Source of the DNA: Pegoplata infirma
Lineage: Eukaryota; Arthropoda; Insecta; Diptera; Anthomyiidae
Direction: 5' to 3'
NCBI GenBank assembly: GCA_963921195.1
Contig: OY992537.1
Location: 207,386,736-207,450,735, forward strand
DNA: 64,000 nt
Positions within the stretch are counted from its first letter, which is position 1; the number at the start of each line of letters is the position of its first letter. The notes beneath the pieces were generated by a model. It saw only the letters and a list, made by a program, of their open reading frames with translations. It made no database searches and was not told the DNA's origin. Position numbers and translations under genes: made by a program. Shown one piece after another: positions 1 through 10,066 of this stretch.

Positions 1-297
1 TTTACCAATAATTTTGTAATTTTAAAAGCTTTTTACCAATAAAATTGTAAATTTACAAATTTTTTGGCGAAATAAAACTTACAAGAAATAGTCAAAACTT
101 TACTAGATTTTTTTTTTTTTGTAAAAAATCTTGGCAATTTGTAAAATTACAAGAAAAACTGTAAAATTACAAAAAAAAAAAAATAAATTTCAATCAAAAA
201 TTGTTTGTTAAAAAACAAGGAAAACTGTCAAATATTGGGAAAATGGGATTACGAGACTTTTTTTTAGTAATTTGACAATGTTTTTTTTTTGAGTGTA
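1..297. repeat. Right end of a TA-CACTCAAAA-type MITE
   Basis: This A+T-rich repeat is made of variants of GTAAAATTACAAG and ends in a T-run plus GAGTGTA at 291-297. The same terminus closes the elements at 30785-31660 and 38293-39003. A related interior, in the other orientation, lies near 21360-21660. The left end is outside the window, and there is no coding content. Confidence 0.5.
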
Positions 298-312
298 TGA
301 ATGCTACAAGAT

Positions 313-918
313 ACTTACAAGGGAAGTCTCCCTGGTGTCACCCTCCGATCTTCATGAAATTTGGATATGTTGTTAAGACCGAAAATCAATTCGACACGTA
401 TGGTTTTTTAGCGGCCCAAACTCATTTTTAGGGGGGTCGATTTGTATTTGGGGAAATTGACCTTTTCAGTTTTTTACGATTTACGCCTATTTAAACAAAA
501 TTAATATACGCATGTGTGGTATCAGATTAAAGGTATTAAAAATACCTATCTCGTGGTGCTAACAACGGGCCAAAGAAGTTCACATTTTTCGACTTATTAA
601 CAAAAATGTCCTAAAATTTTGGTATTCTACTCAATATGACGAAAAGTTGTGCATGTTTGGACACGTTCTTGGCACACGTAGATAGGATTTCCAAAGACCT
701 TTCATTTGATATGTAACATGACTAGGTTTCTTTGCATAATATAGGAGATAAACGAATAAAACTGAAAAATGGCCTTGTCTTCCCCCTCCTTTTTACACCC
801 TAAATATGAATTTGGGCAGCTAAAAAAAAATACGTGTCCCTTTATTTTTTCTGCTCTACAAAATGAAACCAATTCCATAAAGATTCGCGGGTGACACTAG
901 GGAGACTTCCCTTGTTAG
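313..918. mobile_element. Inverted-repeat element with ACTTACAAGGGAAGT ends
   Basis: The left end (313-345) reads ACTTACAAGGGAAGTCTCCC and continues into TGGTGTCACC. The right end (886-918) is its reverse complement with few changes. The interior of about 550 bp has no transposase-like frame. The end motif AAGGGAAGT is shared with the element at 30367-31821 and a fragment at 8933-9050, so I treat these as one terminal family. No clear target duplication was seen. Confidence 0.55.
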
Positions 919-1387
919 CTCCATCTGAAAAGCCGATTTCAGTGCTGTCCAGAGAAGTAGGATAAAAAGCAAGAATCTTTTTCTTCCTTGTTTCGTTCTC
1001 ATAAGAAAACTCATAAAAACACAGGTACTTTCGAAAAACAATTCTAAAGCTGCTGATGTTTAACAAAAATGTTTGCCCTTTTTTCTAGTCTATTTAGTAC
1101 TAAATTTCAGCCAAATCAGTTAAGTAGTTCAAAAGTTAGGAGCAAAACCTTAAATTTCAGATTGATTTCACCTTAAATTCAAAATGTCTTAAAAAAATAT
1201 TTTTGTCACTCAAAAATACGTTTACACTACCAAAAAAATACAGCCGAAAAAATTGTACACTCAAAAAAAACTAGTCACCTTTTTTTACAAAAATTATTAA
1301 AAAAAAGTTTTTACTTAAAATAAAATGTTTCTCACCAAAATTATTTTTTTTACGTTAGAAAATTTACTATCACTTTACAAGGGCATC

Positions 1388-1440
1388 GTGGAGGGTATTA
1401 ATGGATTCCGGCAAGTCGAATTTGACTTTTCTACTTGTTT
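1388..1440 (+). mobile_element. DINE-1-like 3' end fragment
   Basis: The fragment has GTGGAGGGTATTAATGG, then the hairpin-like TTCCGGCAAGTCGAA, then TTTGACTTTTCTACTTGTTT. This is the same 3' end as the longer copies ending at 8327 and 11617. The body is missing. It is a solo end, with no gene. Confidence 0.6.
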
Positions 1441-2442
1441 CTAACTAGGTTACATATGTCACTTATTTTTCTAATATATTATAACTATTTTTTTTTTTAA
1501 TACTAACTTCTAATGTTAAATAAATAATAATAGAAACGTCCCTACATGTTTAAACGAGTAATAAAAAAAAATACGAAATATGTTAACGGTTTCTTGCACG
1601 AGAATCTAATATTGCACGAATAATGAAATATTTATGTATAAATGAAACAAATAACGGCAGTCAAACATACATAACAACATTCAGGGAATTTATATACCTG
1701 TAACAAATTTTCGTGTGTACATTAGAGTGGTACTTTTTGGTCAACATTTGATTTTCTGCAGGCTCAACTACATTTTTATTTTCAAGAATTTAATTTTTTT
1801 AAAATTCAAAAGTTTATAAAATTTCGAATTGTTTGAACGCACAAATGAAAGTTTATTTAATTAAAAGGTCAGGGAAATCTAATTTTCAATTTTTTTAAAC
1901 AAAAAACCGTCATTTATAAAATTTCAAATGGTAATATCTCGAAAACCGTTTGACCGATGTAAATTTTTTTTATAGATTCGAGTTAAGCATTTTTTTTTCA
2001 CAAGTCAAAAACTTGGATTACCTGACGCTGCATGCCGTCACGGGTTAATATTATTCTATGATATTTTTGTATCACCAGGACTTTGAGAATCTAAAGAAAA
2101 TATTTATACCATACAAAAAAATGCCGGTCTATAGTACATATTTGTTTGGCATATTTCAGCACACAAAAAAACATAAAATATTGGACGACAAAATAAAAGA
2201 AAAAAGAAATTGGTAAGGCACGCAAAATATTTTATGTTTTATGATTTTTTATTGAAGAAATAAAATAAAAATAAATGAAAAACCTGTAGTTACAAATATG
2301 CAAACAGTGAGAGGTGATAAAGTAGCAGGCCAAAACATTTTAAAGTAGCGAGACAAAAATTTTAAATTTCGTAATAAAATTATTTTTTTCCTAATAACCA
2401 CTTTTAATAGTTAAAACGTCACAAATATTGGCTTTATGATAA
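1441..2442. other. A+T-rich intergenic sequence, no gene seen
   Basis: No convincing frame, RNA or bounded repeat is seen. The stretch holds homopolymer runs and a segment near 1735-2060 with phrases such as GAAAACCGTTTGACCGATGT that recur in transposon interiors elsewhere in the window. It is probably decayed repeat sequence. Confidence 0.4.
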
Positions 2443-2945
2443 CACTGTGCAACAAATTTTGGGTCATCGCGTTGAGCCTCAATGCCTTCAACGCCATATG
2501 AAAGTAGACTATCAAGTGGGCAAAATCACTCTTTTTTATAGCCCACTGAAGTTTTAATATTTTTATCAAATTTTATGAGGAAAATATTTGTAGAACATTT
2601 TAACCCTCTAAATGGACGTTTTATTAGACGTCTGTCTTTAGATTTTGAAAAAGGACTAAAATGACCCCTTAAAATGGCAGTTAGAGGGTTAAAATGTTCT
2701 AAGAAAAGAACTGCCATAAAATTTTACTGAAGACATCAGATCATATTTTGAAGCTCAGATGTGTTTTTATTATAGTATTTTTGACGTTTTCCAAACGCAT
2801 TTGACAAAAATATTAAAACTTCAGTGGGCTATAAAAAAGAAATTCGAACTGACTCTGCAAAACCCTTTGGTGATTTTGTTCATTTGATGGTCTACTTTCA
2901 TATGACGTTGAAGCCATTGAGGCTCATTTTTCTTGTTGCACAGTG
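2443..2945. mobile_element. Foldback MITE with CACTGTGCAACA ends
   Basis: The terminal inverted repeats begin CACTGTGCAACAA (2443) and end TTGTTGCACAGTG (2945). The arms extend more than 100 bp and carry the marker TATAGCCCACTGAAGTTTT / AAACTTCAGTGGGCTATA. The flanking trinucleotides are TAA and TAG, a weak match to the TTA duplications of its relatives. The interior is non-coding. It belongs to the same family as 18431-20048. Confidence 0.7.
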
Positions 2946-2978
2946 TAGTTAACTTATTTTAACTTTGTATTATAATTA

Positions 2979-3607
2979 CACTGTGCAACACCCAAAATTG
3001 GAATGGGATGAAACCAAAAGCAAATGAAAGATGACATATTCCATAACAAACCCCTCAAGGCTTTTTTCCAGTTCAGAGCTAGATTTTTTTTTACACGCAT
3101 TTAAAGTTAGTTCACTTTTATTATAATTATAATAATAAATGCTTGAAAATTGTATTAGTGGCGAATGATTAATATTGTAATTGCCTTTAAATAACAATCA
3201 TACGCAACGGTGTCCAGTGTTTTATATTAATAATTGCCTTTAAATAACAATCATACGCAACGGTGTTTTGTGGTTTATTTGAATAATTTGGCTATTCAGT
3301 AAATAGGTACTGGACCGATTGCAGCAAAATTCATACCAGTCATAGCTGAAGTAATTTTCAGCTTAAGTTTGGAAACTGGATCCTACATGTTCAATAAGGG
3401 CACAACCAGGGGCCTTTAAAGTAGAATATGTTTAGTACACACAAACTTTAAATGCTTTAAAATCACCAACTTTAAATAGGTGTAAAATAAAATCTAGCTC
3501 TGACCTAAAAAAAGGCCTTGTGGAATTTGTTATGGAAAACTTCAGCTTTCATTTGCTTTTGGTTTCATCCCATTCCGATTCCGAAAGTTCGATTTTGTAT
3601 CACTGTG
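2979..3607. mobile_element. Foldback MITE, CACTGTG ends, TTA duplication
   Basis: The left arm starts CACTGTGCAACACCC and the right arm ends GTATCACTGTG. Both arms carry GGAATGGGATGAAACC and its complement, followed by GCAAATGAAAG. TTA lies immediately outside both ends (2976-2978, 3608-3610). The centre has a tandem doublet of AATTGCCTTTAAATAACAATCATACGCAACGGTG, at about 3178 and 3233. A diverged copy of the same element surrounds the retrotransposon at 26599-29287, which allowed that insertion to be delimited. Confidence 0.75.
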
Positions 3608-3673
3608 TTATTTTAGTTTAATAATACTTGCATATTTAATAAATAAACAGCCACATTTAAATATATGCTTCGG

Positions 3674-3708
3674 TGGCTCAGCTGGATAAGTGATGTTGTT
3701 TCAAATCG
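3674..3708 (+). other. tRNA-like promoter remnant, not a tRNA gene
   Basis: TGGCTCAGCTGG at 3674-3685 fits the pol III A-box consensus, and GTTTCAAATCG at 3698-3708 resembles a B box. The spacing of 12 nt is too short for a tRNA, and no cloverleaf can be drawn. This is at best a remnant of a tRNA-derived SINE and could be chance. Confidence 0.15.
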
Positions 3709-3782
3709 GAATATGGCGAGTTTTTTGCTGGCTGGTGCATATTATTTTTTTTTTGTTTTTTGTTATTTTTTAGTCGCGAACT

Positions 3783-4363
3783 GGATAATATACTCGATCT
3801 GGATAATATACGTTTAAAACAAGAGACTAAATGTAATAAAACTGCTTTTACAGTTTTTCTTATCGTGATCCTGTTTCCTTTCAAAAGAACTTCAAAGTTT
3901 TAGAGGATTAAATTTTATAAAATATTTTTTTTGATATTTGTACTTGTCCTAGGATACCACTAGTGAAAGCAAATGAAAGGGGAGGATCTCCCCTAATTTT
4001 CCTATTTGGATTATTTTTACATATCAGGAAAAAAGAGGTAAGTTACGTCCTTTCAAAAATGTATCCTTCAATATCATTAAAAATTTTCAACATATTTTGA
4101 TAAAGTTTTAAAATGACTTTATTCACATTCTTTTATCCTGATATGGCAAAATAAAAAAATGGAAAAATTTGGGGAGATCCTCCTCTTTCATTTGCCATCG
4201 CCAGTGTCATTTGTCAGACAAGTAAAAATATTTCAATATTTTATAAAATGTATCCTTTAAAACTTTGAAGTCCTTTTAAAAGGAAACAGGGTCATGAAAT
4301 GAAAAACTGTAAACGCAGTTTTACTCCAATTGATCTCTACTTTCAGACGTATATCATCTGGTT
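3783..4363. mobile_element. Foldback element with arms of about 230 bp
   Basis: The left arm (GGATAATATACG, then AAACTGC, CAGTTTTT, CTGTTTCCTTT, CTTCAAAGTTTTA) is repeated in reverse complement at 4240-4363. The inner motif GGGGAGGATCTCCCC (3980s) pairs with GGGGAGATCCTCCTC (4170s). Between the arms is a loop of about 130 bp. There is no open frame and no certain target duplication. Confidence 0.6.
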
Positions 4364-4881
4364 CATGATTAACATTGGATGTCCGACGGTGCCATAAATT
4401 AAGTAAATTTAAAAAATTTTTGATTAGAGTGTATACTAGGGTGGCTCATTTGTGGGCTTTTCTCTCTGATCAAATTCTAATTCCCGCCAAATGTGTCGGT
4501 CCCCTAAGGGTAACTCACATGCAAAATATCACTCCGATCGGAGTTTATCTTCTGTCTCCACTTTGAGCCTCAAAATTGGGGTTTTTGAAAAAAAGGACTT
4601 TAAAAAAAAAAAAAAAATTTAGTTTTTTTATTAAAATAATGAAAAAAAAAATTTTGTATAATATTTGATCATAAATACTGAAATTTGAAATTTAAAGATT
4701 TTACGGTATCCTTAACCCGTTCAAACTTGATACCAAAAAAATGGCACGATTTTGGGGGCGTTCTCAAAACACCTTTTTTCAAAATTTGAAAATTTTATTT
4801 AAAAAAAATTTTAAATATAACATTTGAATATAACTTTGAGAAGAAAAATGTGAAATACGGCGGATTTAAAAAAATTGTTAA

Positions 4882-5128
4882 CCCTTCTTGGTAGGGGGTC
4901 AAAAATGACCCATTCAATAAAAAGTATATATTTTTTATAGAAAATTAATTTGTGGCAGTCTATTAGATAACTTTAAATCAGCTCTAAAACTTCACCTGTT
5001 TAAGATATCTTTAACTCACATTGGCCAGGGGTCAAAAAGGACCCCGGCATAGTGCTTGAATTTTTTGATATCAACAAAATTTATATTTTTTATTGAATGG
5101 GTCATTTTTGACCCCCTACCAAGAAGGG
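4882..5128. mobile_element. TTAA-flanked MITE (piggyBac-like)
   Basis: The sequence starts CCCTTCTTGGTAGGGGGTC and ends with the exact complement of that over more than 40 bp. TTAA lies on both sides (4878-4881, 5129-5132). A TTAA target and CCC termini are typical of piggyBac-type elements. The element sits at the centre of the hAT-like palindrome and is interleaved with a second TTAA-bounded inverted repeat (5011-5284). Confidence 0.65.
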
Positions 5129-5284
5129 TTAACGATTTTTTTAAAGATAATATATTAATACGAAATAATAGTTGAGGTAAAACACACAAAAGCCGTTTTA
5201 TACTTGTTTATAGCACAAAATTTAAGCTCTAAACTTCAAATTTCCTGCGGGGGTCATTTTTGACCCCCAGCCAATGTGGGTTAA
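5011..5284. repeat. Second TTAA-bounded inverted repeat, interleaved
   Basis: CTCACATTGGCCAGGGGTC (from 5015) pairs with GACCCCCAGCCAATGTGGG (ending 5280), again with TTAA outside (5011-5014, 5281-5284). Its left end lies inside the 4882-5128 element, and that element's right end lies inside this one. The order of arms is therefore A-C-A'-C' rather than simple nesting. Confidence 0.5.
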
Positions 5285-5750
5285 AGACGTCCTAGATCGG
5301 TAAGATTTCATGACAAACTTTAAGTTATCTAATAGAATGCTACGACACCAAAAACAGTTAATTTGCCCAAAAATGAAATTTATAAGATTTTATTAATCCA
5401 AATTATTGATAAAACCAACATTTCCTTGAAATCCGCTAAATTCCCCCCGCGATTCCCAAAAAGTGGCTCTACGGATATCCGCCATATTTCACATTTTTCT
5501 TCTCCAAGGTGTTCTTAATGAATTCAGAAAGAAAAAATGGTATATTTAAAATTTTTTTTTAATAAAATTTTAAAATTTTGAAAAAAGGTGTTTTGAGAAC
5601 GCTTCCAAAATCATGCCATTTTTTTGGTATCAAGTTTGAACGGGTTAATGATACCGTAAAATCTTTAAATTTCATATTTAAGTATTTATGGTCAAATATT
5701 ATACAAAAAATGTTTTTTCATTATTTTAATAAAAAAACTTAATTTTTTTA

Positions 5751-8327
5751 TACCCTCCAACTACAGTATGGGGGTATACTCACTTTGTCATTCCGTGTGT
5801 AACGCATCGAAATATAAAGTATATGGGGCATTCCATGCCAAATCACTCACTTTTAGGCCCGACCCCCTTCGATTAATTTTATTTTTGGATATGTTTTAGA
5901 ACGTATTAAATGCAACTTGCAGCCAAATTTTCAGCCTTTTATGCCAAGGTGGTGTTGAGTAATCAATTTTTCAAAATGGCGATTTTTTCCAAAAAATGAA
6001 AAAATTTAAATTTTCAATCAATTTTGACCAGTAAAAAATATAGATATTTTAAAAAAAGTTGGACAACGTTTTGTTGGTATTTAAATGTAGTTTTAGAAAA
6101 AAAATGTGAAAAAATTATTCGAAGTAATTATCACTTATTTTTTGACGTTTAAAAATTAAAATCGACTTTTTGAAAAAGTCCGAAACCTTCGATTTTTTTG
6201 TAAAAAACTATAAGAATTCTACTCTAAATTATGCAACTTTTAAGCCATAACTCGAGATGTGATCACAACTCTTTCTATTTTTTTTTTTAATTTTTAAAAT
6301 TGCACCTTTTATGTTTTGGCTCTGATTTATTTTATATGGAGCTCCAAAAAAAAAAAAAATGGTAGATACTGACCCTTACTTACCCTAAATATATTCATTT
6401 GGAGGTAAATATACGTCTCACAAAAATTTGGGACGATCGGACATGTGTAAGGCGCTTAGCATGGTCCTTGAAGTTTAAAAAACGGATTACAAGGAAAAAT
6501 ATGAATTTTTTTCAGTTTTCGCAATTTCTTTGGTATTTTAAGTTAAGTTTTAATTCAAGTGATTACAGAATTATGATGTGGAGTAAAATGCCTTTCTAAT
6601 AAGGTACTAAAAACTAAAATCGGTTGAAAATCAGCCAAGTTATTACAACTTCCCCAGGCATCTAGCGTGTGCCATTCAACTTGATTAAAAAATACGAGGC
6701 CCTTTTTTTAAATTTATTAAAATTTTCTACTATAATAACATTTTTTCATTATTCATGTTTCAGTGTAATATTTTTTTGACTTTTCCAAATTTTAAAACAA
6801 AAAAAATATATTTTTTTTTAAAATAGAGATTTCAAAAGGGTGTGGAAAATGCAGGCATTTTTAGCACTAATTTAAAAAATGTTAGCAAAACACAATATGA
6901 AAAATACTTGTCATCTAATAACATTTGAACTTGAAGAATAAAAAATGTTATTACAGTAGAAAATTTCAATGAATTTCAAAAATCGGATTGTATTGATTAA
7001 TCAAGTTGTCTGCCACACTTTAGATGCCTGGGGAAGTTGTAATAACTTGGCTGATTTTAAACCGATTTCGGTTTTTATGACCTTAATAGAGAGACATTTT
7101 ACTCTACATTTCAATTCTGTAACCATTTGAATTCAAAATTAACTTAAAATACCAAAAAAATTAAGAACACAGAAAAAAATGCATATTTTCCCTTGTAATC
7201 CGATTTTCAAACTTCAAAGCCGATGCGGCACGCCTTACCCATGTCCGATCATCCTAAAATTTTCTGAGACGTATTTTTACACCCAAGTTAATATATCTAG
7301 GGGAAGTTACGGTCAATATTTACCAAATTATTTTTTTTGGAGCACCATATAAAATAAACCAGAGTCAAAAAAAAAAAAAGTGCAATTTTCAAAATTTGAA
7401 TAAAAATAGAAGGAATTACGATCACATCTCGAATTATAACTTAAAAGTTGCGTAATTTAGAGTAGAATTTTTTGACATTTTTAAAAAAAAATCGAAGATT
7501 TCGGACTTTTTCAAAAAGTCGATTTTAATTTTTATACGATAAAAAACAAGTGATAATTACTTCGAATAATTTTTCATATTTTTTTTCTAAAACTACATTT
7601 AACTACCAACAAAATGTTGTCCATCTTTTTTTAATATATCTATATTTTTTACTGGTCAAAATTGATTGAACATTTAAATTTTTTCATTTTTTGGAAAAAA
7701 TCGCCATTTTGAAAAATTGATTACTCAACACCACCTTGGTATAAAAGGCTGAAAATTGGGCTGCAAGTTGCATTTAATACGTACTAAAACATATCCAAAA
7801 ATAAAATTAATCGAAGGGGGTCGGGCCTAAAAGTAAGTGATTTGGCATGGAATGCCCCATATATATTATTGATCAGTGATCGATTCTAAGACATTCTAGC
7901 GATGTCTGTCCGTCCGTCCGTCCGTCTGTCCGTCCGTCCGTCCGTCTGTAGTTAACACGATGCAGTCCAAAATAAAAGAGCTAGGAACCTCAAGTTTGGC
8001 ACAAATATGTCTTATGTTCCTAGGCAGGTTAATTTCGGAAATTGGCCAAATCGGACCAGGGGGAAAAAAGTTTCCCCTTGAAGAACTAAACCAACCTCTA
8101 AAAAAATACACGTTTTTACATGTTTTTTTGTATTTTTGTTAAATAAATGAAACATTTGGTATATTTATCGCGATGGGAAGGTGCTCTCAACGTGCCCCAC
8201 TGATCCTATCAACTTACCCCCCCCCCCCCCCCCCAAAAAAAACGCCCCTGTCAATTTTTTTTTGTTTACATTTTGGAGGGTATAAAAGATTCGGCACAGC
8301 CGAATTTAACACTCTCACTTGTTTTTT
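5751..8327 (+). mobile_element. DINE-1-like element split by a 2-kb palindrome
   Basis: The 5' block reads TATACCCTCCAACTACAGTATGGGGGTATAC, then TCATTCCG and AACGCATCGAAATAT. After the insertion (5825-7858) it resumes at TATTGATCAGTGATCGATTC. The GTCC/GTCT core is at 7902-7949, and the 3' end is GGAGGGTATAAAAGATTCGGC with a hairpin, ending CTTGTTT near 8327. There is a 16-C run at 8218-8234. No coding sequence is present. Confidence 0.75.
5825..7858. mobile_element. 2.03-kb palindrome with GGGGCATTCC ends
   Basis: The arms of about 1 kb pair along almost their whole length, with the centre near 6845. The ends are GGGGCATTCCATGCCAAATC and its complement. Matching internal marks include GGCCCGACCCCCTTCGATT, AATTATTCGAAGTAATTATC and CCCCAGGCATCTA. 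It is inserted in the DINE-like host between TATAT and ATATAT. No transposase is present. It shares end style with 15612-16656. Confidence 0.75.
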
Positions 8328-8504
8328 TTAAAAGTCCTTTTTTCAAAAACCCCAATTTTGAGGCTCAAAGTGGAGACAGGAGATAAACTCCGATCCGAGT
8401 GATATTTTGCATGTGAGTTACCCTTAGGGGACCGACACTTTTGGCGGGTATTAGAATTTGATCAGAGAGAAAAGCCCAAAAACGAGCCACCCTAGTGTAT
8501 ACCA

Positions 8505-10065
8505 CAGAAAGTCAAAAATTAAAAAGATTTGATCAACTGTGAATTTTTTGTTAATTTTTTATTAAAATTCGGAAAAAAGCATTTCGTGTTCCTGAAACAT
8601 ATAAAGAAACTAACAGACGAATCAGAAAAAATATGAAACATTCCACAAAAAATATCATAAATCTCAAAAGAATTCGAAAAAAATTTAGGAAATTAAAAAT
8701 TTAAAAGAACCTGATAAAAACTTGATTTTTGCTCCCATCTGTACTTCAAACAATGTTTTAATAAAAGCCCACCATACGTTTTATTATTTTTTTTTTTTTT
8801 GGAGAATCGTAGGAGTTGCAGTCAGTGATTTCTTTTTTATTTATTTGGCTGGATGATCGATATCAAATACAGGAATTTTTTAATCAAATTTCTATTATTT
8901 TTACTTATTGTTAGTAGTAGAGTGAATTTTTAACTTACAAGGGAAGTATTCCAACCGTTATACAATGTTTTGCCTAAAACTTCAAATATATTTTTATAAA
9001 AAATATGGGTTTAGAGAATAAGGTGTCTCGACCATATTATTGTTATAATATCAGTGTTAAAAATTTTCGTTGCCACCTTATGAAACAACACAAAAAAAAA
9101 TTATTGGCTAAAATTTTTCTATTAAATCTATTGATCAACAAAATGTAAATGAGTCAATCAATGTTTAGATTAAAATTTTTTTTATTTTCTTTAACTGTCG
9201 AATTACAAATTTTCAAGATACCAGTTTTTTTTCGCTTTAATTTATTTGAATAGATTAATTCAAAAATATACAAAATAACCGGGTTTTACTTTTTTTTATT
9301 GTTGGCAACATATTGGAAAGTAAAAAAGACGAATTTTTTGATAATTTTGTCATAAGCTTACAATTCATTTGTTAAATCAATCATCATTTTGATTGACTAT
9401 AAATAAAAAATGTATCAAATTTTTGATCAATATTGAAAAAATGTTTGATTGAAAAAATGTTCAATCAATCACCTACAATTTGATGATTGGTATAACAATT
9501 TTTTTAATTGCAGGAATTTCAATCAAAAAATTTATTGAATCCACGTTTTTGTTGATTGAAATTCGTTATATTACTTTCCATGCAAAACGAATTGAAATAT
9601 AAGTCGAGGACCCCATTAAAAATGCCTGCGAATTTTGTACTCTTGCCCAAAACATTAAATCATGATTAAATCATAATAATGTTCTGCGGAAGATTTGGAT
9701 GTACTTGCCATGTTATATTACTTTGCTATTCCATGCAAAACGAATTGAAATATCAGTCGAGGACCCCATTAAAAACCAAAATTTGAAATTCTTTTGAATT
9801 TTAATCAAATTAACATGAAATATTTGATTTGGATTTTAGTAGCAAAATATAATTCACTAAACACCATAGAGGTCAGTTTTTCATTTTATTATCTAAAAGA
9901 AACAATTTCCATTGATGAATGATATTGATCTAAAAAGGTACAATGATGGTTTAAAAATGAATTTAGTTTATCCTCATTTAAACGTTTGTGATGAAGATTT
10001 AAATTTTTATTTTTTTTTGTTTGACCTACACATATTAAGATAATCGTAATTAAACCGTTTATGAT
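8505..10065. other. Non-genic stretch with repeat fragments
   Basis: No gene is seen. The stretch holds a fragment (8933-9050) of the AAGGGAAGT-ended family, several TTGATTGA-rich segments (9350-9560), and two near-identical pieces, ATGCAAAACGAATTGAAATAT with AGTCGAGGACCCCATTAAAAA, at about 9579 and 9733. Those two pieces look like duplicated DINE-like 5' sequence. Confidence 0.4.
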
Positions 10066-10066
10066 G

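Larger units (their letters stand above)
4437..8494. mobile_element. hAT-like foldback element (host of a nest)
   Basis: The ends are TAGGGTGGCTC (4437) and GAGCCACCCTA (8494). The octamer GTGTATAC lies directly outside both ends (4429-4436 and 8495-8502), a perfect 8-bp target duplication as hAT transposases make. The long arms pair as 4437-4877 with about 5430-5750 plus 8326-8494; the right arm is split by a DINE-like insertion at about 5751-8327. Without insertions the element would be about 1.5 kb. No transposase is present, so it is non-autonomous. Confidence 0.8.

Noticed and set aside
2443..2945. Transib assignment for CACTGTG-ended elements from their RSS-like heptamer
   Set aside because: The flanks show 3-bp TTA/TAA-like duplications and not the 5-bp ones expected for Transib.
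3674..3708. tRNA gene suggested by A- and B-box-like words
   Set aside because: The boxes are 12 nt apart and no stems form.
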